The notes under the pieces were generated by a model that was given only the letters and a program-made list of their open reading frames with translations, was not told the DNA's origin and made no database searches. From NCBI GenBank assembly GCA_004296805.1, contig SCVR01000092.1, positions 1-35,569 of the forward strand: DNA of 35,569 bases, given 5' to 3'. Below are positions 29,022-35,569 of this stretch, one piece after another (the stretch's first letter is position 1; each line of letters begins with the position of its first letter). Source of the stretch: Dehalococcoidia bacterium (lineage in GTDB: Bacteria; Chloroflexota; Dehalococcoidia; UBA2979). Position numbers and translations under genes: made by a program.

Positions 29022-30398
29022 ATGCGACCTGCAGCGACCCCAGCATCAGCGAAGGATGAGCCTCACGCGGACTCGCATGTGCGGTTCGTGTATGCCTCGC
29101 TCTTCATCGGGGTGGTCGGCGGGTTCTCATTGGCGGTGTGGCTGCCAATCGCCGGGGCGCTCGGCCGGATCAACCTGTCCTGGGTGACGCACGCACAACT
29201 GCACGGGCACATGCAGGTGGCAGGGTTCGCGGGGTTGTTCGTGCTGGGAGTGCTGACGAAGTTGGCGCCCCGGTTCGGGAACGGCAACGAGGTCAACAAA
29301 GGACTCCTCGATGTCGCGTTTGTCTGCCTGACCGTCGGGCTGGCGCTCCGAGTGGGCGGGCAGCCGCTGGCGGGGCACGCGCCCTTCGCCGTCGCCCTCG
29401 CAATCGGCCCCGCTCTCGAGTTCGTGGGGACCGCAGCGGCCGCAACGGCGATCGGCGCCGTGCTGTGGCCGGCGGCCGCCTCAGGTGCGCCCCACGCGAT
29501 GCTGATCGTTGGCGGCCTCGGGTGGTGGACGTTGCAGGCAGCGCTCTCGGCCGGGTGGTACATCGACCTCGCACGCGACGGCGGCACGGTGCTGCGCTCC
29601 GACCGCGACAGCGTCGTACTGGTCATGCAGGTCTACGGGGGCCTGCTGGGCGTGTTCGCGGGGGTTGGACTGCGGACGTTTCCGACGTTCTTCGCGATGC
29701 CCGCGCCCTCGATACGTCTGGGCCGCGGCGCAGCGGTGTTGCTGTGGGCGGGTGTGATCGCGTGGTCCGCCACCGGGTTCGCCTCGACGCGCGGCCATGA
29801 CTTCGATGCGGTCATGGCACTCGGGCAGGCGGGGGTGGGGACGGGGATCCTCGTGCTGGTGAGCGCAACGGGGTGGTGGCGTAAAGAGATGCGTCTCGCG
29901 GCCGCCTCGCAGCCGCTGGCGTGGCCGTTGCGGATGACACTGATCGCGTTGACATCGACCGGGGTACTGCTGCTCGCGACCGGCTTGGCGGCGCTGCTCC
30001 GCGGGACACCGACGTCCGCGCACACCCTCGATGCCGCCCGGCATGTGTTCACCGTGGGCGTGGTGACGCAGGGGATCGTGACGATGGCGCAGTTGATCCT
30101 GCCGGAGTTCGCGAGCGAACGGCTGGTGCACCGGCCGAGTCCGTGGCGCGGCATCCTGCTGGGCGTCGGGCTGGCCTCGGCCGCCGTGCTGCGCGGGGTG
30201 GTGCCGCTGCTCGGGCTCACCGGGACGGTGGGATTGTGGCTGATGGCGGTCGGCGGCGGGCTCGCGTTCACCTCGATGGCCACATTCGCCATCGCATTCT
30301 GGCGAGCGCGACGGATGCACGTCGCGTATCTGGCGAAGGTGGCGAAGTGGCGGCTGCAACCGATCGAGGTGCGGGGGACGCCTCCGGGCGCCGAGTAG
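29022..30398 (+). CDS. NnrS-like polytopic membrane protein
   Basis: 458 residues from ATG 29022, preceded by GGAG at 6 nt (GTG 28995 lacks a site). About twelve hydrophobic segments fill the chain. Conserved-looking His positions are in WVTHAQLHGHMQVAGFAGLFVLGVLTKLAPRF near the second segment and in DAARHVFTVGVVTQGIVTMAQLILPEFASERL near segment nine. These resemble the heme/metal-binding His of NnrS-family proteins, linked to nitric-oxide and nitrosative-stress responses, and distantly to cytochrome oxidase subunit I. No denitrification genes are in the window, so the role is uncertain. A hairpin follows the stop codon. Confidence 0.6.
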   Translation: MRPAATPASAKDEPHADSHVRFVYASLFIGVVGGFSLAVWLPIAGALGRINLSWVTHAQLHGHMQVAGFAGLFVLGVLTKLAPRFGNGNEVNKGLLDVAFVCLTVGLALRVGGQPLAGHAPFAVALAIGPALEFVGTAAAATAIGAVLWPAAASGAPHAMLIVGGLGWWTLQAALSAGWYIDLARDGGTVLRSDRDSVVLVMQVYGGLLGVFAGVGLRTFPTFFAMPAPSIRLGRGAAVLLWAGVIAWSATGFASTRGHDFDAVMALGQAGVGTGILVLVSATGWWRKEMRLAAASQPLAWPLRMTLIALTSTGVLLLATGLAALLRGTPTSAHTLDAARHVFTVGVVTQGIVTMAQLILPEFASERLVHRPSPWRGILLGVGLASAAVLRGVVPLLGLTGTVGLWLMAVGGGLAFTSMATFAIAFWRARRMHVAYLAKVAKWRLQPIEVRGTPPGAE

Positions 30399-30403
30399 GC
30401 CAC

Positions 30404-30426
30404 AGGCAGCCGACCGCGTGCTGCCT
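30404..30426. terminator. Convergent terminator hairpin between NnrS-like and PhnB-like genes
   Basis: AGGCAGC - 9 nt - GCTGCCT forms a perfect 7-bp stem starting 6 nt after the NnrS-like stop and overlapping the stop codon of the convergent PhnB-like gene. The palindromic stem could serve both directions. No T-run is present. Confidence 0.45.
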
Positions 30427-30883
30427 AGCCCTCGAAGGCGCGCCGCAGGCCGTCGATGTCGATCTTCTTCATGCCCATCATGGCCTGCAGCGCGCGGTCA
30501 GCCTTCTCACGGTCGGGGTCACCAATGTAGCGGGGCAGTGCCGTGGGGATGACCTGCCAGGACAGGCCGAACTTGTCTTTCAGCCAGCCACACTGCTCGT
30601 CAGACCCGCCTTCGGAGAGTCGCGACCAGTAGTAGTCGACTTCCTCCTGCGTGTCGCAGGAGATGTAGAACGAGACGGCAGGGGTGAAGGAGTAGTGCGG
30701 GCCGCCGTTCAGGGCATAGAACGGCTGGCCCAGCAGCTCGAAGGTCGCAGACATCACCGGAGCATCCGGGCCGCCCATCCGGGAGACCTCGGTGACCTTC
30801 GAGTCCTTGAACACCGAGGTGTAGAAGGCGATCGCCTCCTCGACCTGGCCGTCGAACCACAGGAATGGGGTGATGCTCTGCAA
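30425..30883 (-). CDS. VOC-superfamily protein, PhnB/3-demethylubiquinone methyltransferase-like fold
   Basis: 152 residues from a TTG start at 30883. The family begins with a short chain reading xQSITPFLWFDGQVEEAIAFY, and AAGGA lies 7 nt before this TTG, whereas the track's ATG adds 25 residues of unrelated sequence. Motifs: TPFLWFDGQVEEAIAFYTSVF, FELLGQPFYALNGGPHYSFTPAVSFYISCDTQEEVDYYWSRLSEGG, CGWLKDKFGLSWQVIPTAL and the C-terminal ADRALQAMMGMKKIDIDGLRRAFEG, all typical. Proteins of this glyoxalase-like fold are mostly uncharacterised or confer resistance or isomerase activity. Alone on its strand and divergent from the methyltransferase gene. Confidence 0.88.
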   Translation of the reverse strand: MQSITPFLWFDGQVEEAIAFYTSVFKDSKVTEVSRMGGPDAPVMSATFELLGQPFYALNGGPHYSFTPAVSFYISCDTQEEVDYYWSRLSEGGSDEQCGWLKDKFGLSWQVIPTALPRYIGDPDREKADRALQAMMGMKKIDIDGLRRAFEG

Positions 30884-30989
30884 CGCGGATTCCTTCGATG
30901 GTGGGGAGCCTTGAGATGCCCGAGTGTAGCGAGGTCCCAGCCTCGACCACGGCATCACAACGACGTTGCAGTTGACCGGCCTCGCGTAA

Positions 30990-31006
30990 CAACCTCATGG
31001 AGGTTG
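30990..31006. promoter_or_regulatory. Perfect 7-3-7 palindrome in the divergent PhnB-like / methyltransferase region
   Basis: CAACCTC - ATG - GAGGTTG is a perfect 7-bp inverted repeat, 47 nt before the methyltransferase start and 107 nt upstream of the PhnB-like start. A TTGACC hexamer precedes it by 13 nt on the plus strand. The position suits an operator for either gene; no regulator gene is adjacent. Confidence 0.4.
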
Positions 31007-31052
31007 CTACCCACGACCCGTTTGCGCGTCCAGCCAGTGCGACGATGGCTGC

Positions 31053-31748
31053 GTGACCACGCGACTCGCCCCCACGGATCAGACTGCGCGCGACCTCTTC
31101 GCGCCCATCGCTTCGAACTACGACCGCTGGTCGGCGGTCCTCAGCATGGGTCAGGACCCACGCTGGCGGGCGGAGATGGTCGAACGACTCGGGGCGCCAT
31201 CGGATGCCCGGGTGCTGGATGTAGCGGCAGGGACCGGACTGATCACGCGGTTGCTCCAACGACGCGTGCGTCAGGTGGTGTCACTCGACCTGAGCGCCGA
31301 CATGCTCGCGATGGCCCACGCGCGAGGGGCAACAGCGATCCTCGCGACCGCGGAGCATCTGCCACTGGCCAACGGTACGTTCGACGCGGTCACGTTCGGC
31401 TACCTCTTGCGGTATATGCCGGAGCCGATCATCGCGATGCGTGAACTGTTCAGGGTCATGCGGCCCGGCGGTGTGATCGGGATGGTCGAGTTCGGACGGC
31501 CGAGCGGGATCTGGCGGCCGCTCTGGTGGCTGTACACACGGCTGCTGTTGCCCGCGGCAGGTGTGATCGCGGGGCGTGGATGGACCCGGGTCGGTTGGTT
31601 CCTCGGCCCGAGCATCGACGCGTTCTTCGACCGCTACGCGGACGACGAGGCATTAGCCGCCCTGTGGAGATCCGCCGGGTTCGTTGATGTCCGGTTGGCC
31701 CGGCCCTCGCTCGGTGGCGGATTGTTGATGTGGGCGCGCCGACCGTGA
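31053..31748 (+). CDS. UbiE/MenG-like SAM-dependent methyltransferase
   Basis: 231 residues from GTG 31053. Class I Rossmann methyltransferase: DLFAPIASNYDRWSAVLSMGQDPRWR (the UbiE/COQ5-type N-terminus), motif I VLDVAAGTGLITRLL, acidic VSLDLSADMLAMAHARG, ATAEHLPLANGTFDAVTFGYLLRYM and LFRVMRPGGVIGMVEFGRP. The pattern strongly recalls the C-methyltransferases of ubiquinone and menaquinone synthesis. A Trp-rich membrane-proximal stretch (IWRPLWWLYTRLLLPAAGVI) follows. It overlaps the next gene by GTGA, so the two products probably act together on a membrane lipid or quinone. No ribosome-binding site is evident before the GTG. Not assigned as menG because no other quinone gene is here. Confidence 0.83.
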   Translation: MTTRLAPTDQTARDLFAPIASNYDRWSAVLSMGQDPRWRAEMVERLGAPSDARVLDVAAGTGLITRLLQRRVRQVVSLDLSADMLAMAHARGATAILATAEHLPLANGTFDAVTFGYLLRYMPEPIIAMRELFRVMRPGGVIGMVEFGRPSGIWRPLWWLYTRLLLPAAGVIAGRGWTRVGWFLGPSIDAFFDRYADDEALAALWRSAGFVDVRLARPSLGGGLLMWARRP

Positions 31749-32485
31749 CTACGAAGTCGACTCGCCTGACGACACTGCAGCCCGCGTTCTACACGCACAC
31801 CGGCGACCTCCCGGGTGACCTGTTGGCGCTGCTGCACCTCCCCTATACGGCGTGGCACCTCGCCTACATCGTCTTCGGTGCCGCGCTGGCGCCCGCCCTG
31901 AACTGGTCAACACTGCTGGGGACCTTGCTCGCGTTCTTCTTCGGGACCGGCATCGCCGCGCACGCCTTCGACGAGTGGAACGGGCGTCCGCTCGGCACGC
32001 ACATGTCCGATCAGGCGCTCATGACGTTCGCCGGGATCGGCATCGCAGGCAGCGGAGCAGTCGCGCTGACGGGCGCCGTTGTGCTCTCTCCGTGGGTGCT
32101 GGTGTGGGCGGGTGCGGGGTTGCTGCTGATGACGGGTTACACCCTCGAGTGGCATCGATGGATGCACTCGGACGCAGCGTTTGGCCTGACGTGGGGCGGC
32201 TTCCCGGTGCTCGTAGGCTACTGGGCACAGACTGGAGACATCGATGCCGCCGCCGTATTCGTCGCAGGGGCAGCCACACTCCTCAGCCTCGCGCAACGCA
32301 GCCTGAGCACCCACGCCCGCGCAGTGCGCCGCAAGGCCGACGATGCCACCGTCCACTTCGAGCGGCCGGCAGGCATCGATGACTGGGGACGTGAGCACCT
32401 GCTCAGCACGTGGGAGCAACCGCTGAAGTTGCTGGCCGCGTCGGTGGTTACGCTCGCAGCCGGAATGCTCGTGACGCGGATCTGA
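31745..32485 (+). CDS. Multi-pass membrane protein, possibly UbiA-prenyltransferase-like
   Basis: 246 residues from GTG 31745, which forms a GTGA overlap with the methyltransferase stop (the track's 31730 start is less likely). About six hydrophobic segments. The loop after segment two reads AAHAFDEWNGRPLGTHMSDQAL, resembling the position of the NDxxD/DxxxD prenyl-diphosphate motif of UbiA proteins but degenerate. A second polar loop, GYTLEWHRWMHSDAAFGLTWG, could be the other active-site loop. I cannot claim prenyltransferase activity. Coupling to a UbiE-like methyltransferase supports a lipid or quinone modification role (inference). The stop is 27 nt from the convergent carboxylase stop. 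Confidence 0.65.
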   Translation: MTTKSTRLTTLQPAFYTHTGDLPGDLLALLHLPYTAWHLAYIVFGAALAPALNWSTLLGTLLAFFFGTGIAAHAFDEWNGRPLGTHMSDQALMTFAGIGIAGSGAVALTGAVVLSPWVLVWAGAGLLLMTGYTLEWHRWMHSDAAFGLTWGGFPVLVGYWAQTGDIDAAAVFVAGAATLLSLAQRSLSTHARAVRRKADDATVHFERPAGIDDWGREHLLSTWEQPLKLLAASVVTLAAGMLVTRI

Positions 32486-32512
32486 TCTCCCGGCCCCGGG
32501 ACCTCATCTCCA

Positions 32513-35500
32513 TTACCAGATGTCGATCAGCCGCTTCCTGCCGGTGCGGGGTGCGGGCTTGCCGATGCCCGAAAGCGTCTGGGCGAGCAGGTTGCGTGTG
32601 TCCGCAGGGTCGATCGTGTTGTCGACACCGAAGCCCACAGCCTGCTGGATCGCCTTACCTCGCTGATACGCGCGGTCGACGAGTTCCTGGTAGCGCTCCT
32701 TGCGGGCGACGGGGTCGGCGATCGACTCGAGTTCGGCGCGGAAGCCGAGTTTCACCATGCCTTCGAGGCCCATGCCTCCGAACTCTCCGGTAGGCCAGGA
32801 GACGTTGAGAGTGGCGGAGCGGTACGACCCCGCAGCCATCGCGATAGCGCCGAGGCCATATGCCTTCCTCAACACCACGAAGAGCAACGGGACCGTGATG
32901 TTCGAGCCGACGACAAACATTCGGGCAGCGTGACGGACGAGGGCGGTCTTTTCGACCTCGGGCCCGACCATGATGCCGGGGGTATCGCAGAGCGAGAGGA
33001 TCGGTATGTCGAAGGCGTCGCACAGCTGCATGAAGCGGGCGGCCTTGTCGGACGCGTCTGAGTCGATCGCCCCGGAGATGTAGTTGGGGTTGTTGGCGAT
33101 GACCCCGACGGGCCGCCCCTCGATGCGGATGAACGAGGTGACCATCGCAAGGCCGAAGTCCTTGCGCAGTTCGAGGACCGTCCCAGCGTCGGCGAGGGTC
33201 TCGATGATCTTGCGGACGTCGTAGACGCGGAGGCGGTTCTCCGGGATGTGGCGGCGCATCCAGCGCTGGTCATGCTCCTGCCAGGTCTTGAGGTTGCCCT
33301 GGAAGTATGAGAGGTACTTCTTGGCGGCCGCGACGGCCTCGGCCTCGTCGCGGACAGCGATGTCGACGACGCCGTTCTTGCGCTGGATGGACATCGGGCC
33401 GACTTCCTCAGGACGGAAGACGCCGAGCCCGCCACCCTCGATCATCGCGGGCCCCCCCATTCCGATGCTGGAGTTCGCGGTGGCGATGATGACGTCGCAG
33501 GAGCCGAGGAGGGCAGCGTTGCCGGCGAACGAGAAGCCGGAGTTCACGCCGACCAGCGGGACGAGGCCGGAGAGGCGGCCGAGCGAGCGCCATGAGTCGG
33601 TCTGGCCGGTGGTGATGGAGATCGGGGGGAGCGGTTCGCGTGCGCCGGGCTCACGCTTCGGTGCCTGCTCTCGCTCGCCACGGGGGGTGCCGCCACCGCC
33701 CTGAGCGCGTCCGCCGCCGCCCTCCGTGAAGAGGACGACGGGGAGCATCCAGTTCTTGGCGACCTCGAGCAGGCGGTCCGTCTTGCGGTGGTTCTGGCCG
33801 CCCTGCGTCCCGGCGAGCACGGTGTAGTCGTAGGCGAGGACGGCACAGCGTGAGGCGTCCGCGCCGAAGTCTGCGGCGTTGATGGTGCCGGTGCCCGTGA
33901 CCATGCCGTCCGCCGGGTAGCGTCGCATGACCTCCTCGGTCGGACGCGGGATCCCCACCGGCAGGACCAGGCCGCCGTACTCGACGAAGGAACCCGGGTC
34001 GATGAGGTCATCGATGTTCTCGCGTGCGCTGCGGCCTCCCGCGGCGTGGCGATTCTCCATTGCCTCCGGACGGGCGGCGTCGGTCGTGTAGAACTGGCGC
34101 TCGAGGACCTCAGCGAGGTCCGGCCGGATCTCATCGAGGTCGAAGTCCTCCTGCTGCTCGGCAGCGCCGCCACCGACCTCGGCCGGTTCGATGAAGAGGA
34201 CGGGCGGGCCGTCGTAGATCGTGTCGCCCTTCGCCACGTTGAGCTGGCGCACGATGCCCGCGACGGGCGCAGAGACAACGTGCTCCATCTTCATCGCTTC
34301 CATCACGAGCAGTTGCTGGCCAACACGCACGGTGTCGCCCAACTTCACGTCGAGCGAGACGATGGTGCCCTGCAAGAGTGAGTTCACGGCGACAGACCCG
34401 TCCGGGCCGGCCGCGGGCGTTTCCTCCTCGAGGGCGTCCGCGACACTGGGGCCTGCGCCTCGACGCTCCTGTGCCGTGTGGGCGAGGACGGCGAGCGGGT
34501 CCACGGCATCGACCTTCGCGCCTGCGAGCCGTGCGCCGCCGGGGGCCGCGGGCGCCAGCGCGACGGGCGCAGCCGCCACAGCAGGAGCAGGAGCGGGCGC
34601 GCCTTCGAAGAAGTGGCGCGGCTGCTGGGCGGCCGCAGCCACGATGTCAGCCGTGTAGTCCTCGATGAAGCGCGTGGCGTAGTTGGCGGCAGCGAACTGC
34701 GGGTGGGCGAGGATGCCTTGCAGGAACGGGATGTTCGTCTGGAGCCCCTCGATGCGGAACTCGGAGAGGGCGCGCCGGGTCTTGGCCGCAGCGGCGGCGA
34801 AGTCGCCGTTCGTGTGGACGATGACCTTCGCGAGCATGGAATCGAAGCGTGGGCTCGTCTTGTAGCCGACGTAGCCAAAGGTGTCCGTGCGGAGGCCCGG
34901 ACCAGACGGCACCTCGAAGGCAGTGAGGGTGCCGCCGGAGGGGCGCGGCGATCCGTCGGGCGCCATGGTCTCCATGTTCACGCGCACCTGGATGGCGAAC
35001 CCTCGAGGCGAGGGGGCGCGGTCCTGCGTGAGGCCGAGTCCGGCGAGCGTCTCGCCAGCGGCGATCCGGAGTTGTGTCTGCACGAGGTCGACGCCCGTGA
35101 CCTCCTCAGTCACGGTGTGCTCCACCTGGAGGCGTGGGTTGGCCTCGATAAAGGCGAAGAACGAGTCGTCACGCAGGTCGGTCGCGTCGACGAGGAACTC
35201 GATGGTGCCGAGGCTTTCGTACTTCGCGGCACGGGCGAGTTTGACAGCAGCGGCGGTGATGCGGTCGCGCAGGCCCGCAGGGAGACCCGGGCTGGGCGCG
35301 ATCTCAACGAGCTTCTGGTGACGGCGCTGGATGGAGCAGTCGCGCTCGCCGAGGTGGACGACCTCGCCGGTGGGATCACCGATCACCTGCACCTCGATGT
35401 GGCGGGCACGCTCCACGAGCCGCTCGATGTAGACGGCACCGTTGCCGAACGCGGCCTTCGCCTCCGAGGACGCACGCTTCACGGCATCCTCGATCTCCTC

Positions 35501-35569
35501 GGGCGTGCGGACGACGCGCATGCCCCGGCCACCACCACCCGCGACGGCCTTCACGATGACCGGTGCACC
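32513..35569 (-). CDS. Single-chain biotin-dependent acyl-CoA carboxylase (BC-BCCP-CT fusion), N-terminus cut by window edge
   Basis: The frame continues past the track's start at 35554 to the window edge (GAPVIVKAVAGGGGRGM), so the gene is 5'-truncated; about 155 residues of biotin carboxylase are probably missing. In track numbering, 1-310 is the ATP-grasp biotin carboxylase (RDCSIQRRHQKLVEIAPSP, FIEANPRLQVEHTVTE). An Ala/Pro linker spans 315-340. A biotin carrier follows at about 390-457 with biotinyl Lys422 in VMEAMKMEHV. Carboxyltransferase fills 480-1013 (GGQNHRKTDRLLEVAKNW, AMIEGGGLGVFRPEEVGP, SLCDTPGIMVGPEVEK, FVVLRKAYGLGAIAMAAGS). The order matches single-chain long-chain acyl-CoA carboxylases. 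A Gly/Arg/Pro-rich insert (about 614-645) is unusual. It makes a malonyl- or methylmalonyl-CoA-type product. Confidence 0.92.
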   Translation of the reverse strand, partial: GAPVIVKAVAGGGGRGMRVVRTPEEIEDAVKRASSEAKAAFGNGAVYIERLVERARHIEVQVIGDPTGEVVHLGERDCSIQRRHQKLVEIAPSPGLPAGLRDRITAAAVKLARAAKYESLGTIEFLVDATDLRDDSFFAFIEANPRLQVEHTVTEEVTGVDLVQTQLRIAAGETLAGLGLTQDRAPSPRGFAIQVRVNMETMAPDGSPRPSGGTLTAFEVPSGPGLRTDTFGYVGYKTSPRFDSMLAKVIVHTNGDFAAAAAKTRRALSEFRIEGLQTNIPFLQGILAHPQFAAANYATRFIEDYTADIVAAAAQQPRHFFEGAPAPAPAVAAAPVALAPAAPGGARLAGAKVDAVDPLAVLAHTAQERRGAGPSVADALEEETPAAGPDGSVAVNSLLQGTIVSLDVKLGDTVRVGQQLLVMEAMKMEHVVSAPVAGIVRQLNVAKGDTIYDGPPVLFIEPAEVGGGAAEQQEDFDLDEIRPDLAEVLERQFYTTDAARPEAMENRHAAGGRSARENIDDLIDPGSFVEYGGLVLPVGIPRPTEEVMRRYPADGMVTGTGTINAADFGADASRCAVLAYDYTVLAGTQGGQNHRKTDRLLEVAKNWMLPVVLFTEGGGGRAQGGGGTPRGEREQAPKREPGAREPLPPISITTGQTDSWRSLGRLSGLVPLVGVNSGFSFAGNAALLGSCDVIIATANSSIGMGGPAMIEGGGLGVFRPEEVGPMSIQRKNGVVDIAVRDEAEAVAAAKKYLSYFQGNLKTWQEHDQRWMRRHIPENRLRVYDVRKIIETLADAGTVLELRKDFGLAMVTSFIRIEGRPVGVIANNPNYISGAIDSDASDKAARFMQLCDAFDIPILSLCDTPGIMVGPEVEKTALVRHAARMFVVGSNITVPLLFVVLRKAYGLGAIAMAAGSYRSATLNVSWPTGEFGGMGLEGMVKLGFRAELESIADPVARKERYQELVDRAYQRGKAIQQAVGFGVDNTIDPADTRNLLAQTLSGIGKPAPRTGRKRLIDIW

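Noticed and set aside
29921-31444. 507-aa plus-strand ORF spanning several genes
   Set aside because: Crosses the ends of the NnrS-like gene, the PhnB-like gene and a divergent promoter region; composition is typical of a shadow frame.

Overview
The window is 35.6 kb of GC-rich bacterial chromosome, gene-dense on both strands, with no IS element, tRNA, rRNA or CRISPR array that I can see and no gene-free stretch longer than about 220 bases. The protein set suggests a monoderm, aerobic or facultative, catabolically flexible organism. It includes flavin/F420-type luciferase-like oxidoreductases, a CaiB/BaiF CoA-transferase, an Ltp2-like thiolase-fold protein with a DUF35 partner, several SDRs, a single-chain acyl-CoA carboxylase, a sortase, and secreted proteins with Thr/Pro/Ala-rich linkers. 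My best guess is Chloroflexota (Dehalococcoidia/Tepidiforma-like), with Actinomycetota as the alternative. This is inference from gene content, not a database match.

Layout. 1-2430 (minus): a catabolic operon of a DUF6282-like metal hydrolase, a D-2-hydroxyacid dehydrogenase and an Ldh2-type dehydrogenase that runs off the left edge. 2653-4052 (plus): a TetR regulator and a RimL-like acetyltransferase. 4064-6688 (minus): a carboxymuconolactone-decarboxylase-like protein with an SDR, then a YibE/F membrane protein. 6810-8412 (plus): a zinc-type substrate-binding lipoprotein under a nested palindrome, then an L,D-transpeptidase lipoprotein. 8428-9264 (minus): isoprenyl transferase. 9349-15797 (plus): a polytopic molybdoprotein with an internal Tat-like motif, a heterodimeric ABC exporter, a small secreted protein with its own promoter and 3' hairpin, and an alpha/beta hydrolase. 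15800-22302 (minus): amidohydrolase, a 115-aa unknown, a luciferase-like oxidoreductase, SDR, LacI-type repressor and CaiB-type CoA-transferase. 22384-23921 (plus): Ltp2-like protein and DUF35 protein. 24071-26294 (minus): a signal-less substrate-binding-like protein, a lipoprotein sortase and a Thr/Pro-rich secreted protein. 26515-30398 (plus): acyl-CoA carboxylase carboxyltransferase, F420-type oxidoreductase and an NnrS-like membrane protein. 30425-30883 (minus): PhnB/VOC protein. 31053-32485 (plus): a translationally coupled UbiE-like methyltransferase and membrane protein. 32513-right edge (minus): a single-chain biotin-dependent acyl-CoA carboxylase missing its N-terminus.

The most coherent unit is 15800-23921. 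A LacI-family regulator lies among genes for CoA-thioester and oxygenase chemistry, and a perfect palindrome with the AACGTT core typical of LacI-family operators sits just downstream of a TTGACA promoter for the luciferase-like operon. The divergent CaiB/Ltp2 promoter region carries a perfect 11-bp inverted repeat that places matching TACACT -10 hexamers in front of both genes. Together they look like a regulated pathway that activates a substrate as a CoA ester and shortens it by a non-thiolytic (aldolase-type) step. The substrate cannot be read from sequence.

A second window-wide feature is start-site architecture. Most genes have a clear GGAGG-type ribosome-binding site. At least four (starts at 1523, 9264, 21024 and 22384) have none and instead have a TAnnnT -10 hexamer 6-8 nt before the start codon, which is the arrangement of leaderless mRNAs.
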